25,476 nt of DNA from assembly GCA_964521075.1 (NCBI GenBank), contig CAZFPI010000028.1:1-25476 (forward strand). Direction: 5' to 3'. This document shows, piece by piece, positions 15,545 through 23,419 of the stretch; position 1 is the first letter of the stretch, and every line of letters begins with the position of its first letter. The notes beneath the pieces were generated by a model that made no database searches, was not told the origin of the DNA, and saw only the letters and a program-made list of their open reading frames with translations. The translations under genes and the position numbers were made by a program. The stretch comes from Sterolibacterium sp964521075 (GTDB taxonomy: Bacteria > Pseudomonadota > Gammaproteobacteria > Burkholderiales > Rhodocyclaceae).

Positions 15545-16147
15545 CTTTCCCTTGGCTTCACCGGTGCGTTTTTCAAGAACCTGGTCGACGATGCCGTATT
15601 CCACGGCTTCAGCGGCAGACAGGAAATTGTCGCGATCCGTGTCGCGTTCGATGCGCTCGATTTTTTGCCCGGTATGGCTGGCCATCATCTGGTTGAGCTT
15701 CTGTTTCAGGTAGAGGATTTCCTTGGCATGGATCTCGATATCCGAGGCTTGCCCCTGAAAACCGCCCATGGGCTGATGGATCATGACGCGGGAGTTGGGT
15801 AGGCAGTAACGCTTGCCTTTTGCTCCGGCCGTCAGCAAAAACGCGCCCATGCTGGCGGCTTGTCCGATGCACAGTGTCGAGACATCCGGCTTGATGAATT
15901 GCATCGTGTCATAGATGGCCAGACCCGCTGTGACCGAGCCCCCGGGGGAGTTGATATAGAGATGAATGTCCTTGTCCGGGTTTTCCGATTCGAGGAAGAG
16001 CAGCTGGGCGACGACCAGATTGGCCGTCGCGTCATTGACCGGCCCGACCAGAAAGATCACCCGCTCCCGCAACAGACGCGAGTAGATGTCGTAGGCACGC
16101 TCGCCCCGGCCGCTGGTTTCGATCACCATGGGCACGAGACCGAGCAT
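15536..16147 (-). CDS. clpP: ATP-dependent Clp protease proteolytic subunit ClpP
   Basis: A 203-residue serine protease that assembles into the double heptameric chamber of ClpXP. The catalytic triad is complete: S99 in GQAASMGAF, H124 in MIHQPMGG and D173 in DTDRDNF. INSPGG and the LPNSRVM strand are conserved. The start at 16147 (MLGLVPMVIE) is chosen because AGGAG lies 6 nt upstream. An in-frame ATG at 16198 would add 17 residues; it overlaps the tig stop in an ATGA, so that longer form could also be made as a propeptide. E. coli ClpP also has a short processed leader. It lies between tig and clpX in the standard order. Confidence 0.96.
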   Translation of the reverse strand: MLGLVPMVIETSGRGERAYDIYSRLLRERVIFLVGPVNDATANLVVAQLLFLESENPDKDIHLYINSPGGSVTAGLAIYDTMQFIKPDVSTLCIGQAASMGAFLLTAGAKGKRYCLPNSRVMIHQPMGGFQGQASDIEIHAKEILYLKQKLNQMMASHTGQKIERIERDTDRDNFLSAAEAVEYGIVDQVLEKRTGEAKGKAD

Positions 16148-16194
16148 GTTCGGCTCCTGTGTTTTGCCAGAAAGCCCCTGGCCGGTCGTCAGCA

Positions 16195-17526
16195 TCATGC
16201 GTTCACTTCCATCAGTTCGTCAAAGCTTACGGGTTTTTCAGCGATTCTGGCATTGGACAGCACCCAGTCCACCACGTTGTTTTCCACCACCAGGGCTTCG
16301 GCCTCGGCCATGCGTTGCGGTTGCGAGTAATACCAGCGAACCACTTCGGAGGGATCTTCGTAAGTTTCGGCAAATTCTTCGATGACGGCGCGAATCTGCT
16401 CGGGTTTGGCGTAGAGCTGCTTTTCCTTGACCAGTTCGGAGACGATCAGACCCAGCTTGACCCGGCGGGTGGCCTGCTCGGTGAACCAGCCGGGCTGTAC
16501 CGGAATGTTTTTGGCAGACATGCCGCGCGATTCGAGATCGTGAATCGCAGCGCGCGCCATCTGTTCGGATTCGGCCGCAACCAGTGTTCTGGGGACATCG
16601 ATGGGGGTGACGTCGATCAGTGTGTCCAGTGCCTTGGTCTTGACGCGGGCCTTGAGGCGTTTTTTGACTTCGCGTTCCAGGTTTTCCTTGACCTCTTCGC
16701 GCATTTTGGTGATGTCGCCGTCGGTAATGCCCAGTGTCTTTGCGAATTCTTCATCCAGCGGTGGCAGTACCGGGCCTTCGACACGCTTCAGGGTGAGCTC
16801 AAATTGCACGGTCTGGCCGGACAGATCCTTGGCGTGATAGTCCTCCGGGAAGGTCATGTCGAAGGTCTTGGTTTCGCCGGCCGACATACCCAGCACGGCT
16901 TGTTCGAACTCCGGCAGCATCTGGCCGCCGCCGCAGAGCATGGCGAAGTCGTTGGCCTGCCCGCCCTGGAACACCTCGCCATTGCGACGACCGGTGAAGT
17001 CGATGATGGCGCGGTCGCCTTCGGCGGCCGCACGGGCCGCTTCGGCGTAGGTCGTGCGCTGCTTGCGAAGGACATCCAGCGTCTTGTCGATTTCGGCATC
17101 GCCGACGGTCAGGGCAACCTTCTCGATTTCGCTGCTGCTTACATCGCCCAGGGCGATTTCCGGGTAAACCTCGAAAATGGCGGAAAACGCCATTTTCCCG
17201 GCTTCGGCATTTTCGGCAGCTTCAAACTGCGGATAGCCGGCCACACGGAGCTTCTGATCACGCACGGAGTCGCCGAAGGACTTTTCAACGGCCGCGCCAA
17301 TGGCCTCGGAACGCGCCTGATAGCCGTACTGCTGGGCAACCATTTTCATGGGAACCTTGCCCGGGCGGAACCCTGGCATCTTGACGGTTTTCGACATTTT
17401 CTTGAGACGTTGCTCCACATCCTTGTCGATCGATTCGATCGAAACCGTCACATCGAGGCGGCGTTCCAGCGGGTTGGCAACGGCGACAGGGGATTCCTGG
17501 GTGCTGATTTCTTGATTCGTTTCCAT
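16195..17526 (-). CDS. tig: Trigger factor, ribosome-associated chaperone
   Basis: A 443-residue chaperone (E. coli 432) that binds nascent chains at the ribosome exit. The ribosome-docking signature GFRPGKVP is at residues 52-59 in the N-terminal domain. The middle region, about 160-250, is the FKBP-type peptidyl-prolyl isomerase domain (DRAIIDFTGRRNGEVFQGG). The rest is the helical substrate-binding C-terminal domain. The ATG has AGGA 7 nt upstream. First gene of tig-clpP-clpX. A possible -10 (TAGAAT) lies about 135 nt upstream; no sigma32 consensus is visible there. Confidence 0.97.
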   Translation of the reverse strand: METNQEISTQESPVAVANPLERRLDVTVSIESIDKDVEQRLKKMSKTVKMPGFRPGKVPMKMVAQQYGYQARSEAIGAAVEKSFGDSVRDQKLRVAGYPQFEAAENAEAGKMAFSAIFEVYPEIALGDVSSSEIEKVALTVGDAEIDKTLDVLRKQRTTYAEAARAAAEGDRAIIDFTGRRNGEVFQGGQANDFAMLCGGGQMLPEFEQAVLGMSAGETKTFDMTFPEDYHAKDLSGQTVQFELTLKRVEGPVLPPLDEEFAKTLGITDGDITKMREEVKENLEREVKKRLKARVKTKALDTLIDVTPIDVPRTLVAAESEQMARAAIHDLESRGMSAKNIPVQPGWFTEQATRRVKLGLIVSELVKEKQLYAKPEQIRAVIEEFAETYEDPSEVVRWYYSQPQRMAEAEALVVENNVVDWVLSNARIAEKPVSFDELMEVNA

Positions 17527-17661
17527 GGGGGGTTCCTGAGACTTGGCTTGTGAAGTGATTGAATAATCTTGATAAATTTCTGGTGTGTGCGGGTGTGCGC
17601 GGATATGTCATGACCGCCTGATTGTTTCATTTGCGGCGAGCATCCAAAAATCGAACGCGCC

Positions 17662-17667
17662 ATTCTA
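17662..17667 (-). promoter_or_regulatory. Candidate -10 element for tig
   Basis: On the minus strand TAGAAT (5 of 6 to TATAAT) lies about 135 nt before the tig ATG. No convincing -35 stands 16-18 nt upstream, so this is a weak call. Confidence 0.3.
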
Positions 17668-17749
17668 CACGAACCCGGGGGTGGCTTTTGTTGCCCTTCA
17701 AAGCATAAAAAGCACTTGCGTGGACTGCGTTCCTGTCTGGAGGATACGC

Positions 17750-17816
17750 TATAGTTCGCCACCAATTTTTGATCCGTTATTGCGTAACGTCGCGCAAAAT
17801 CACGTTTTCACGTTTT
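17750..17816 (+). promoter_or_regulatory. Candidate promoter and leader elements of the kinase-greB unit
   Basis: In the 311-nt divergent spacer between tig and the kinase gene, the plus strand has TATAGT at 17750-17755 (possible -10, no good -35). Downstream is an inverted repeat CGTTA-N5-TAACG at 17775-17789, then two tandem copies of CACGTTTT at 17801-17816. The repeats lie between the possible start of transcription and the ATG at 17838 and could be regulator sites. The start codon itself has a poor ribosome site. The rest of the spacer holds nothing else I can support. Confidence 0.3.
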
Positions 17817-17837
17817 CCGGGGTAGATCGTTTTTCAA

Positions 17838-20348
17838 ATGAAAAAGAGCATTGGCCGTTTTGAACTCCTGCGCGAGCTGGGGCGTGGTGCTCAGAGTGTC
17901 GTCTATTTGTGCAACGATCCTCATTTGCAGCGCGAAGTGGCGATCAAGACACTACATTTTTCCCAGGCGGATCCGCGCCTGAACGCCCATCTGCTGGCCG
18001 AGGCGCGAACCGTCAGCAAGCTGCGGCACGCCAGCATCGTGCCGATTTTTGAAGCGGGCGAGCAAGATGGCGACCCGTATCTGGTGTTCGAGTATGTCGA
18101 GGGCAAGAGCCTGGCCCAAGTGCTGGAAGAACGCCTGTTCGATCCCTTGTCTGCGGCCGGGCTGATCATTACCGTGCTTGACGCCCTCTCCGAGGCGCAC
18201 GCCCAGGGCATCATTCATCGTGACCTCAAACCTTCCAATATCATCATCGACACACGGGGGGGCGCGCGTGTCATGGATTTTGGCATCGCCGTCCGTGCCG
18301 GTGACGATGAAACTGCGGGGCAATTTCCCAAAGATGCCTTGATGGGGACGCCTGCCTATATGGCCCCCGAATACGTCCGGGAACGGATCATCAACGAGCA
18401 GACCGATCTTTACGCCGTCGGCCTGATTCTGATCGAAATGCTCACCGGGTGTCGTGCCCGCACGGCAAAAACCCTGTCGGCCATGCTGGAGAGTATCGCC
18501 AACGAGCCAGTCCGCCTGCCGGATAATCTGGATATCGACGGGCGCATGGGCGGGATCATCCTGAAGGCCGTCGCGCAGGATGCTGCCTTGCGTTTTCATA
18601 CGGCCGCCCAGATGTCGGCTGCCTTGCGCGAGTTCGTGTCGCCCCCCCTGAATGAATCGTCTGCCGCAGATGCGGGCAGCGGGAGCCGTTCAGGCCCGGA
18701 GGCGGCGGTAGATTTTCTCCTGCGACGGATGAAGCATAAGTCCGATTTTCCGGCGTTGTCCGATTCCGTCTCGGCGATCAACCGGCTCACGAATTCGGAC
18801 AAGGACAGCATCAACAAGCTATCCAATACCATCCTCAAGGACTTCGCGCTGACGGCCAAGATTCTGCGTATCGTCAATTCGCCTTTTTACCGTTCTTCGG
18901 GGGGCGGTACGATCAGCACGGTTTCGCGCGCCGTCATCGTGCTGGGCTTTGACACCATACGGAATGTCGTTCTGACGGTGATGATGTTCGAGCATCTTCA
19001 GAACAAGGCCAATGCCGGGCAGATCAAGGAGTCTTTCCTGCGGGCGAATCTTTCCGGCCTGATCGGGCGCGAAATCGGCCAGAAGCTGATGCCGCGTGAT
19101 GCCGAAGAAGCGTTTGTCTGCGCGATGTTCCACGATCTGGGCCGTCTGCTCGTTCAGTTTTATTTTCCGGATGAAATCGAGGAAATACAGCGTCTGGTGA
19201 TGCAGCGAAAATGCAGCGAGGAGGCTGCCGTGCTGCAGGTACTGGGGATGAGTTTCGATGATCTTGGGGCAGCCATTGCCCACCATTGGGGCTTTCCTCC
19301 TTCGGTCATCAACAGTATGCGTTCCCTGTCGCCTGGCCCCGTTCGCAAACCTTCGACCCGCGAGGAAATGCTTCGTACTGTCGCGGGCCTGTCGAATGAA
19401 ATCTGTGAGCGTATTGCCACCGAAAAACCCGGGGCTTCAGTTGAAGGGCGCAGCCGGGAGCTCAAGCTGATTGTCGAACGCTATGCGGCTGTGACCCAGT
19501 TTTCGGATGCTCAGTTGAAGGATCTCACGCAAAAAGCGGTGAGCGAACTTGACCAGATTGCATCTAGCCTGCAGATCAATCTCAAGCAAAGTGCTTTTGC
19601 GCGTCAGGCCAGGGCGTGGAGCCATAACACCGGGGTACCTGCTGCCGGTGCGGAGGTATCGGTCAAGGAGAAAGGTGAGGGCAGCAGGGGCGGCAGGAGC
19701 GGGGCGGCCGATGAGCTCGGTTCTTTGTCGGGTTTCACCGTCGAAGCGGCCAATGCCTCTCCAGACGTTGGGGCCGCAGCGGGCAAAGAAGCGGGGGGCG
19801 GTGAGCCAGCCAGGGGTGAAGCACCGGGTACGGATGACATCCAGGCGGTGTTGGCGGCGGGTATTCAGGACATCAGCAATTCGCTGGTGGATGATTTTTC
19901 GCTCAACGACATTTTGCGAATCATCCTCGAAACCATGTATCGGGCCATGGGTTTCGGGCGGGTGTTGCTGTGTCTGCGTGATGCCAGGACGAATACGATG
20001 ATCGGACGCTTTGGCTTTGGTTCGGACACCACTGAAATCGCAAAGCATTTTCGCTTTTCCCTGACGGGGGATGCCGATGTGTTCCGGGTTGCGGCACAAA
20101 AGGGCGTTGATCTGATTATTTCCGATATCAATGAACCCAATATCCGCAGCCGTATCCCTGAGTGGTATCGCACCAAGGTGGCCTCGGAAACTTTCGTCCT
20201 GTTTCCCATGGTCATCAAAGGCGTGCCGGTTGCCATGATTTACTGTGATCGTCGGCGCGCGGGGGAAATCAAGATCCCCGAGCGGGAGCTGAATCTGCTT
20301 AGAACCTTGCGTAATCAGGCCGTGCTGGCGATCAAGCAGGCGACATGA
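17838..20348 (+). CDS. Ser/Thr protein kinase with HDOD and GAF domains
   Basis: An 836-residue multidomain signalling protein with no membrane segment. Residues 1-270 are a eukaryotic-like Ser/Thr kinase. It has glycine-loop LGRGAQS (14-20), Lys37, alpha-C Glu near 55, HRDLKPSN with catalytic D129, DFG at 147-149 and APE at 176-178, so it looks active. Residues about 291-510 are an HDOD domain, with a recognisable MFHDLGRLL at H432-D433. Residues about 600-665 are a low-complexity Gly/Ala/Glu linker. Residues about 675-835 are a GAF-like sensory domain. By family knowledge, HDOD proteins are signalling or regulatory modules without a proven common reaction, and GAF binds small ligands or cyclic nucleotides. 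The stop overlaps the greB start (ATGA), which suggests coupling of this sensor to a transcription-elongation factor. Substrate and ligand cannot be read from sequence. Confidence 0.9.
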   Translation: MKKSIGRFELLRELGRGAQSVVYLCNDPHLQREVAIKTLHFSQADPRLNAHLLAEARTVSKLRHASIVPIFEAGEQDGDPYLVFEYVEGKSLAQVLEERLFDPLSAAGLIITVLDALSEAHAQGIIHRDLKPSNIIIDTRGGARVMDFGIAVRAGDDETAGQFPKDALMGTPAYMAPEYVRERIINEQTDLYAVGLILIEMLTGCRARTAKTLSAMLESIANEPVRLPDNLDIDGRMGGIILKAVAQDAALRFHTAAQMSAALREFVSPPLNESSAADAGSGSRSGPEAAVDFLLRRMKHKSDFPALSDSVSAINRLTNSDKDSINKLSNTILKDFALTAKILRIVNSPFYRSSGGGTISTVSRAVIVLGFDTIRNVVLTVMMFEHLQNKANAGQIKESFLRANLSGLIGREIGQKLMPRDAEEAFVCAMFHDLGRLLVQFYFPDEIEEIQRLVMQRKCSEEAAVLQVLGMSFDDLGAAIAHHWGFPPSVINSMRSLSPGPVRKPSTREEMLRTVAGLSNEICERIATEKPGASVEGRSRELKLIVERYAAVTQFSDAQLKDLTQKAVSELDQIASSLQINLKQSAFARQARAWSHNTGVPAAGAEVSVKEKGEGSRGGRSGAADELGSLSGFTVEAANASPDVGAAAGKEAGGGEPARGEAPGTDDIQAVLAAGIQDISNSLVDDFSLNDILRIILETMYRAMGFGRVLLCLRDARTNTMIGRFGFGSDTTEIAKHFRFSLTGDADVFRVAAQKGVDLIISDINEPNIRSRIPEWYRTKVASETFVLFPMVIKGVPVAMIYCDRRRAGEIKIPERELNLLRTLRNQAVLAIKQAT

Positions 20349-20899
20349 GCAAGGCATTTACCCGAGAATCGGTGGAAGACGATGAGGAGGATCTTGCCCC
20401 CTTGCCTGCCTTGCCGCCAGGATTGCCCAATTACATGACGCCAGCGGGGCATCGGGCAATGCGCGAGGAATTTGAACGGCTCGTCAAGATTGATCGACCT
20501 GCCCTGGTTCAGGTGATTTCCTGGGCGGCCAGCAATGGTGACCGCTCCGAGAACGGCGATTACATTTACGGCAAGAAGCGTCTGCGCGAGATGGACCGGC
20601 GCATCCGTTACCTGACAAAACGGCTGGAAAATGCCGTGGTAGTCGACCCGCGCGAGCAGGAAAACCTGGAGCAGGTATTCTTCGGCGCGACCGTGACGAT
20701 CACCGAGCTGGATGGGGCAGGGCTCCAGAGCCTGACTTACCAGATTGTCGGTATCGATGAGGCCGAGGTTTCGGCCGGGCGCATCAGCTGGGTTTCTCCC
20801 CTGGCGCGCGCGCTGATGAAGGCGCGCGAAGGGGAGGTCGTGCGCTTTCAAAGCCCGGCGGGTCTGCGCGAACTGGAAATCGAGGCCATTGTTTATTGA
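20345..20899 (+). CDS. greB: Transcript cleavage factor GreB with acidic N-terminal extension
   Basis: Binds the RNA polymerase secondary channel and stimulates cleavage of backtracked RNA. The GreB coiled-coil and tip are clear: WAASNGDRSENGDY with the essential acidic pair D66 and E69, then KKRLREMDRRIRYLTKRLE. GreB rather than GreA is indicated by ISWAASNGDRSEN and IDEAEVSAGRISW. It has 184 residues against 158 in E. coli; the extra 30 or so at the N-terminus are acidic then Pro-rich (VEDDEEDLAPLP). The ATG overlaps the kinase stop by 4 nt, so translation is probably coupled. A start at the internal Met31 would give the family length but has no better ribosome site. No clear terminator follows, only an irregular stem (20907-20949). 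Confidence 0.93.
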   Translation: MSKAFTRESVEDDEEDLAPLPALPPGLPNYMTPAGHRAMREEFERLVKIDRPALVQVISWAASNGDRSENGDYIYGKKRLREMDRRIRYLTKRLENAVVVDPREQENLEQVFFGATVTITELDGAGLQSLTYQIVGIDEAEVSAGRISWVSPLARALMKAREGEVVRFQSPAGLRELEIEAIVY

Positions 20900-20969
20900 C
20901 AGTATTAACGAAAACAGGCATCCGTTTTTGCCTACTTTTCGCTTTCGTTCCCCCTCTGTTTCGACGAGA

Positions 20970-20997
20970 CTTGAAATCCGGTTTCTCATCCCCATTT
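20970..20997 (+). promoter_or_regulatory. Sigma32 (RpoH) heat-shock promoter of htpG
   Basis: CTTGAAA (20970-20976) and CCCCATTT (20990-20997) are separated by 13 nt, matching the sigma32 consensus in all defined positions. It lies about 31 nt before the htpG ATG. AGGAG follows in the leader, 6 nt before the ATG. The spacing is the same as at the lon promoter. Confidence 0.9.
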
Positions 20998-21028
20998 TGA
21001 CGGTGGTATTTTTTATCAGGAGACCCCG

Positions 21029-22960
21029 ATGTCCGTGAACACCCCTGCCGATCGTGAAACCCTGGGCTTTCAGGCAGAAGTCAAACAACTGCTGCAGTTG
21101 ATGATTCACTCGCTCTACAGCAATCGTGAAATTTTCCTGCGCGAGCTTGTCTCCAATGCCTCCGACGCCTGTGACAAGCTGCGTTTTGAAGCCTTGCACA
21201 ACACGGCCCTGTTTGAAGATGACAGTGACCTGAAAATCCGCATTGCCTATGATGCTGAAGCGAAAACACTGACCATTGCGGATAACGGCATCGGCATGAA
21301 TCGCGATGATGCCATCCAGAATCTGGGGACTATCGCCAAGTCCGGGACGCGAGAATTTTTTTCGCGTCTTTCCGGCGATCAGCAGAAAGATGCCAACCTG
21401 ATTGGCCAGTTTGGCGTCGGCTTCTATTCCTCTTTCATTGTTGCCGACAAGGTTACTGTCTATAGCCGCCGCGCGGGCGAAGCTGTCGATCAGGGCATCC
21501 GCTGGGAATGCGACATGAAAGACGAAGGCAGTGGCCAATTCACCATCGAGGTGGTGAATAAGGCCGCGCGTGGCACGGAAATCACCCTGCATTTGCGGGA
21601 CGATGCCACTGAAGGCCCGGACAGCCTTCTTTCCGGTCATCGACTGCGCTCGCTGGTCCGCAAGTATTCAGACCATATCCTTCAGCCCATCGTCATGAGC
21701 AAGGAAGCCTGGGACGAGGAGTCCCAGACCCAGAAAATCACCGGCGAGGACGAAACCGTCAATCAGGCCAGCGCGCTCTGGGCACGTTCCAAGAGTTCGA
21801 TCGAAGACAATGAATACATCGAATTCTACAAGCACGTCAGTCACGACTATTCCGGGCCGCTGACCTGGAGCCATGCGCGTGTCGAGGGACGCTCCGAATA
21901 TACCCAGCTCCTCTACATTCCTTCTCATGCGCCGTTTGATCTGTTCGACCGCAACTCCAAACATGGCGTCAAACTTTATGTGCGCCGTGTGTTCATCATG
22001 GACGATGCCGAGCAACTCCTGCCGGTTTATCTGCGTTTTGTGCGCGGCATCATCGACAGCAGCGATCTGCCGCTTAATGTCTCGCGGGAAATTCTGCAGG
22101 AAAGTCGCGACATCGAAGCTATCCGCTCCGGCAGCACCAAGCGTATCCTCGCCATGCTCGAAGACCTGGCCGAGAATCATCCGGAGAAATTTGTCACCTT
22201 CTGGCATGAATTTGGCCGTGTGCTGAAAGAGGGCATCGGTGAGGATTACGCCAACAAGGAACGCGTCGCCGGCCTGCTGCGCTTTGCTTCGACCCACAAC
22301 GACACGCCGGAAGAAACGGTTTCCCTGAAGGATTACCTCGGCCGCATGAAGGAGGGACAGGACAAGATTTATTACGTTACTGCCGAATCCTTCAATGCCG
22401 CGAAGAACAGCCCGCATCTTGAAGTCTTCCGCAAAAAGGGGATCGAAGTGCTCCTGCTCTCCGAGCGGGTGGACGAATGGGTGGTGGGCAATCTGCCCGA
22501 GTTTGACGGAAAACAGCTCGCCTCCGTCGCGCGCGGCGGGCTGGATCTGGGCAAGCTCGAAGATGAGGCCGAAAAAGAGGCTCAGGAAAAAGAGGCCGAC
22601 GAGTTCAAGGAATTCACGGACAGGATCGCAAAGTCACTGGACGGCCGCGTCAAGGAGGTGCGTATCACGCACCGTTTGACGGAGAGCCCGGCCTGTCTCG
22701 TGGCCGATGCCCACGACATCGGCGGCAATCTCGCCCGCATGCTCAAGGCTGCCGGTCAACAGGCCCCGGATTCCAAGCCCATCCTCGAAATCAACCCGAA
22801 ACATGCTGTCGTCCAGCGTCTCAAGCATGAAGAAAAACGCTTTGATGACTGGGCGGCTGTTTTGTTCGACCAGGCCTTGCTGGCTGAAGGCGGGCAGCTC
22901 GATGATCCGGCAGGATTCGTTCGCCGCATCAACCAGCTGATGCTGGAGATGCAGGGGTAA
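21029..22960 (+). CDS. htpG: Chaperone HtpG (bacterial Hsp90)
   Basis: A 643-residue ATP-dependent chaperone (E. coli 624) acting as a cytoplasmic dimer on late-folding or stress-damaged proteins. The N-terminal GHKL ATPase domain shows the Hsp90 signature YSNREIFLRELVSNASDA, DNGIGM and GQFGVGFYSSF. The middle domain has PLNVSREILQE with the catalytic-loop Arg, and the C-terminal dimer domain ends near MLEMQG. There is a strong AGGAG ribosome site and a close upstream sigma32 promoter, so it should be heat-inducible, monocistronic or nearly so. A stem-loop follows (22989-23011). Confidence 0.97.
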   Translation: MSVNTPADRETLGFQAEVKQLLQLMIHSLYSNREIFLRELVSNASDACDKLRFEALHNTALFEDDSDLKIRIAYDAEAKTLTIADNGIGMNRDDAIQNLGTIAKSGTREFFSRLSGDQQKDANLIGQFGVGFYSSFIVADKVTVYSRRAGEAVDQGIRWECDMKDEGSGQFTIEVVNKAARGTEITLHLRDDATEGPDSLLSGHRLRSLVRKYSDHILQPIVMSKEAWDEESQTQKITGEDETVNQASALWARSKSSIEDNEYIEFYKHVSHDYSGPLTWSHARVEGRSEYTQLLYIPSHAPFDLFDRNSKHGVKLYVRRVFIMDDAEQLLPVYLRFVRGIIDSSDLPLNVSREILQESRDIEAIRSGSTKRILAMLEDLAENHPEKFVTFWHEFGRVLKEGIGEDYANKERVAGLLRFASTHNDTPEETVSLKDYLGRMKEGQDKIYYVTAESFNAAKNSPHLEVFRKKGIEVLLLSERVDEWVVGNLPEFDGKQLASVARGGLDLGKLEDEAEKEAQEKEADEFKEFTDRIAKSLDGRVKEVRITHRLTESPACLVADAHDIGGNLARMLKAAGQQAPDSKPILEINPKHAVVQRLKHEEKRFDDWAAVLFDQALLAEGGQLDDPAGFVRRINQLMLEMQG

Positions 22961-22988
22961 TACCGGGCTTTACCGGTTTGGCAACGAC

Positions 22989-23011
22989 ATGGGCTGCTCA
23001 ATGCAGCCCAT
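22989..23011 (+). terminator. Probable stem-loop ending htpG (convergent)
   Basis: A 9-bp perfect stem, ATGGGCTGC/GCAGCCCAT, with a 5-nt loop, 28 nt after the htpG stop. It is followed by ATTCATTC, which is only a weak T tract. A smaller 5-bp hairpin lies at about 22964-22979. The stem also contains the end of the convergent minus-strand gene, so it may serve both directions. Confidence 0.5.
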
Positions 23012-23324
23012 ATTCATTCAGGCAGGCGCGCAAATCACGCCCGATCTTGTCCTGACACTGGATTCGCGCTTTTTGCCGCGCCTCGCAGCGCTGTGCGTCT
23101 TCGGTCTGGCTGCAGTCCGGAAGCGGCAAGTAGGTCGTCATGCATTGCTGTTTTGCCCTGCCGCGCTTGTCCTGGCAGGCTGCCTGGGCTTCCAGGCGCG
23201 CCTTGCACCGGATGGGGTCACGCGCCAGGTCACATGAACCCCCGCTTTGTGCATAAACCGGCATGACGGAAAGCGGCAGGGCCAGCAGCAGCAAAAATGA
23301 CAAGGGGTTTGTCAGGCATCGCAT
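22998..23324 (-). CDS. Small exported protein with duplicated four-cysteine repeat
   Basis: A 108-residue protein I cannot name. The N-terminus is a signal peptide (hydrophobic core about residues 8-22, likely cut after VYA at residue 25), so it is periplasmic or secreted. The mature part is two copies of one motif in exact register. Cysteines are at 31, 40, 50, 61 and again at 71, 80, 90, 101, i.e. C-x8-C-x9-C-x10-C with a 40-residue period. Other shared positions include RCxAR, CQDKxGR and the final C followed by xxxY. This pattern fits helical hairpins stapled by disulfides. The start at 23324 has GGAG 7 nt upstream; an ATG at 23357 is less likely. Converges with htpG and is divergent from the GspE-like gene. 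Function unknown. Confidence 0.82.
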   Translation of the reverse strand: MRCLTNPLSFLLLLALPLSVMPVYAQSGGSCDLARDPIRCKARLEAQAACQDKRGRAKQQCMTTYLPLPDCSQTEDAQRCEARQKARIQCQDKIGRDLRACLNEYGLH

Positions 23325-23419
23325 GAATTTTCTCCGGAAATCGATGTCGCGCATCATACTCCGGGAGGGGTTTCAGGGTTATATTTCCCCGTGCCAAAGA
23401 CAGGATCGGAGCAGATGTC

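Noticed and set aside
20907..20949. Possible terminator after greB
   Set aside because: The arms (7 bp outer, 5 bp inner) are interrupted and the T run is inside the loop rather than after the stem; not a standard intrinsic terminator.
20315..21640. 441-codon minus-strand frame antisense to greB and htpG
   Set aside because: Spans the htpG promoter and conserved Hsp90 motifs on the other strand; no independent support.
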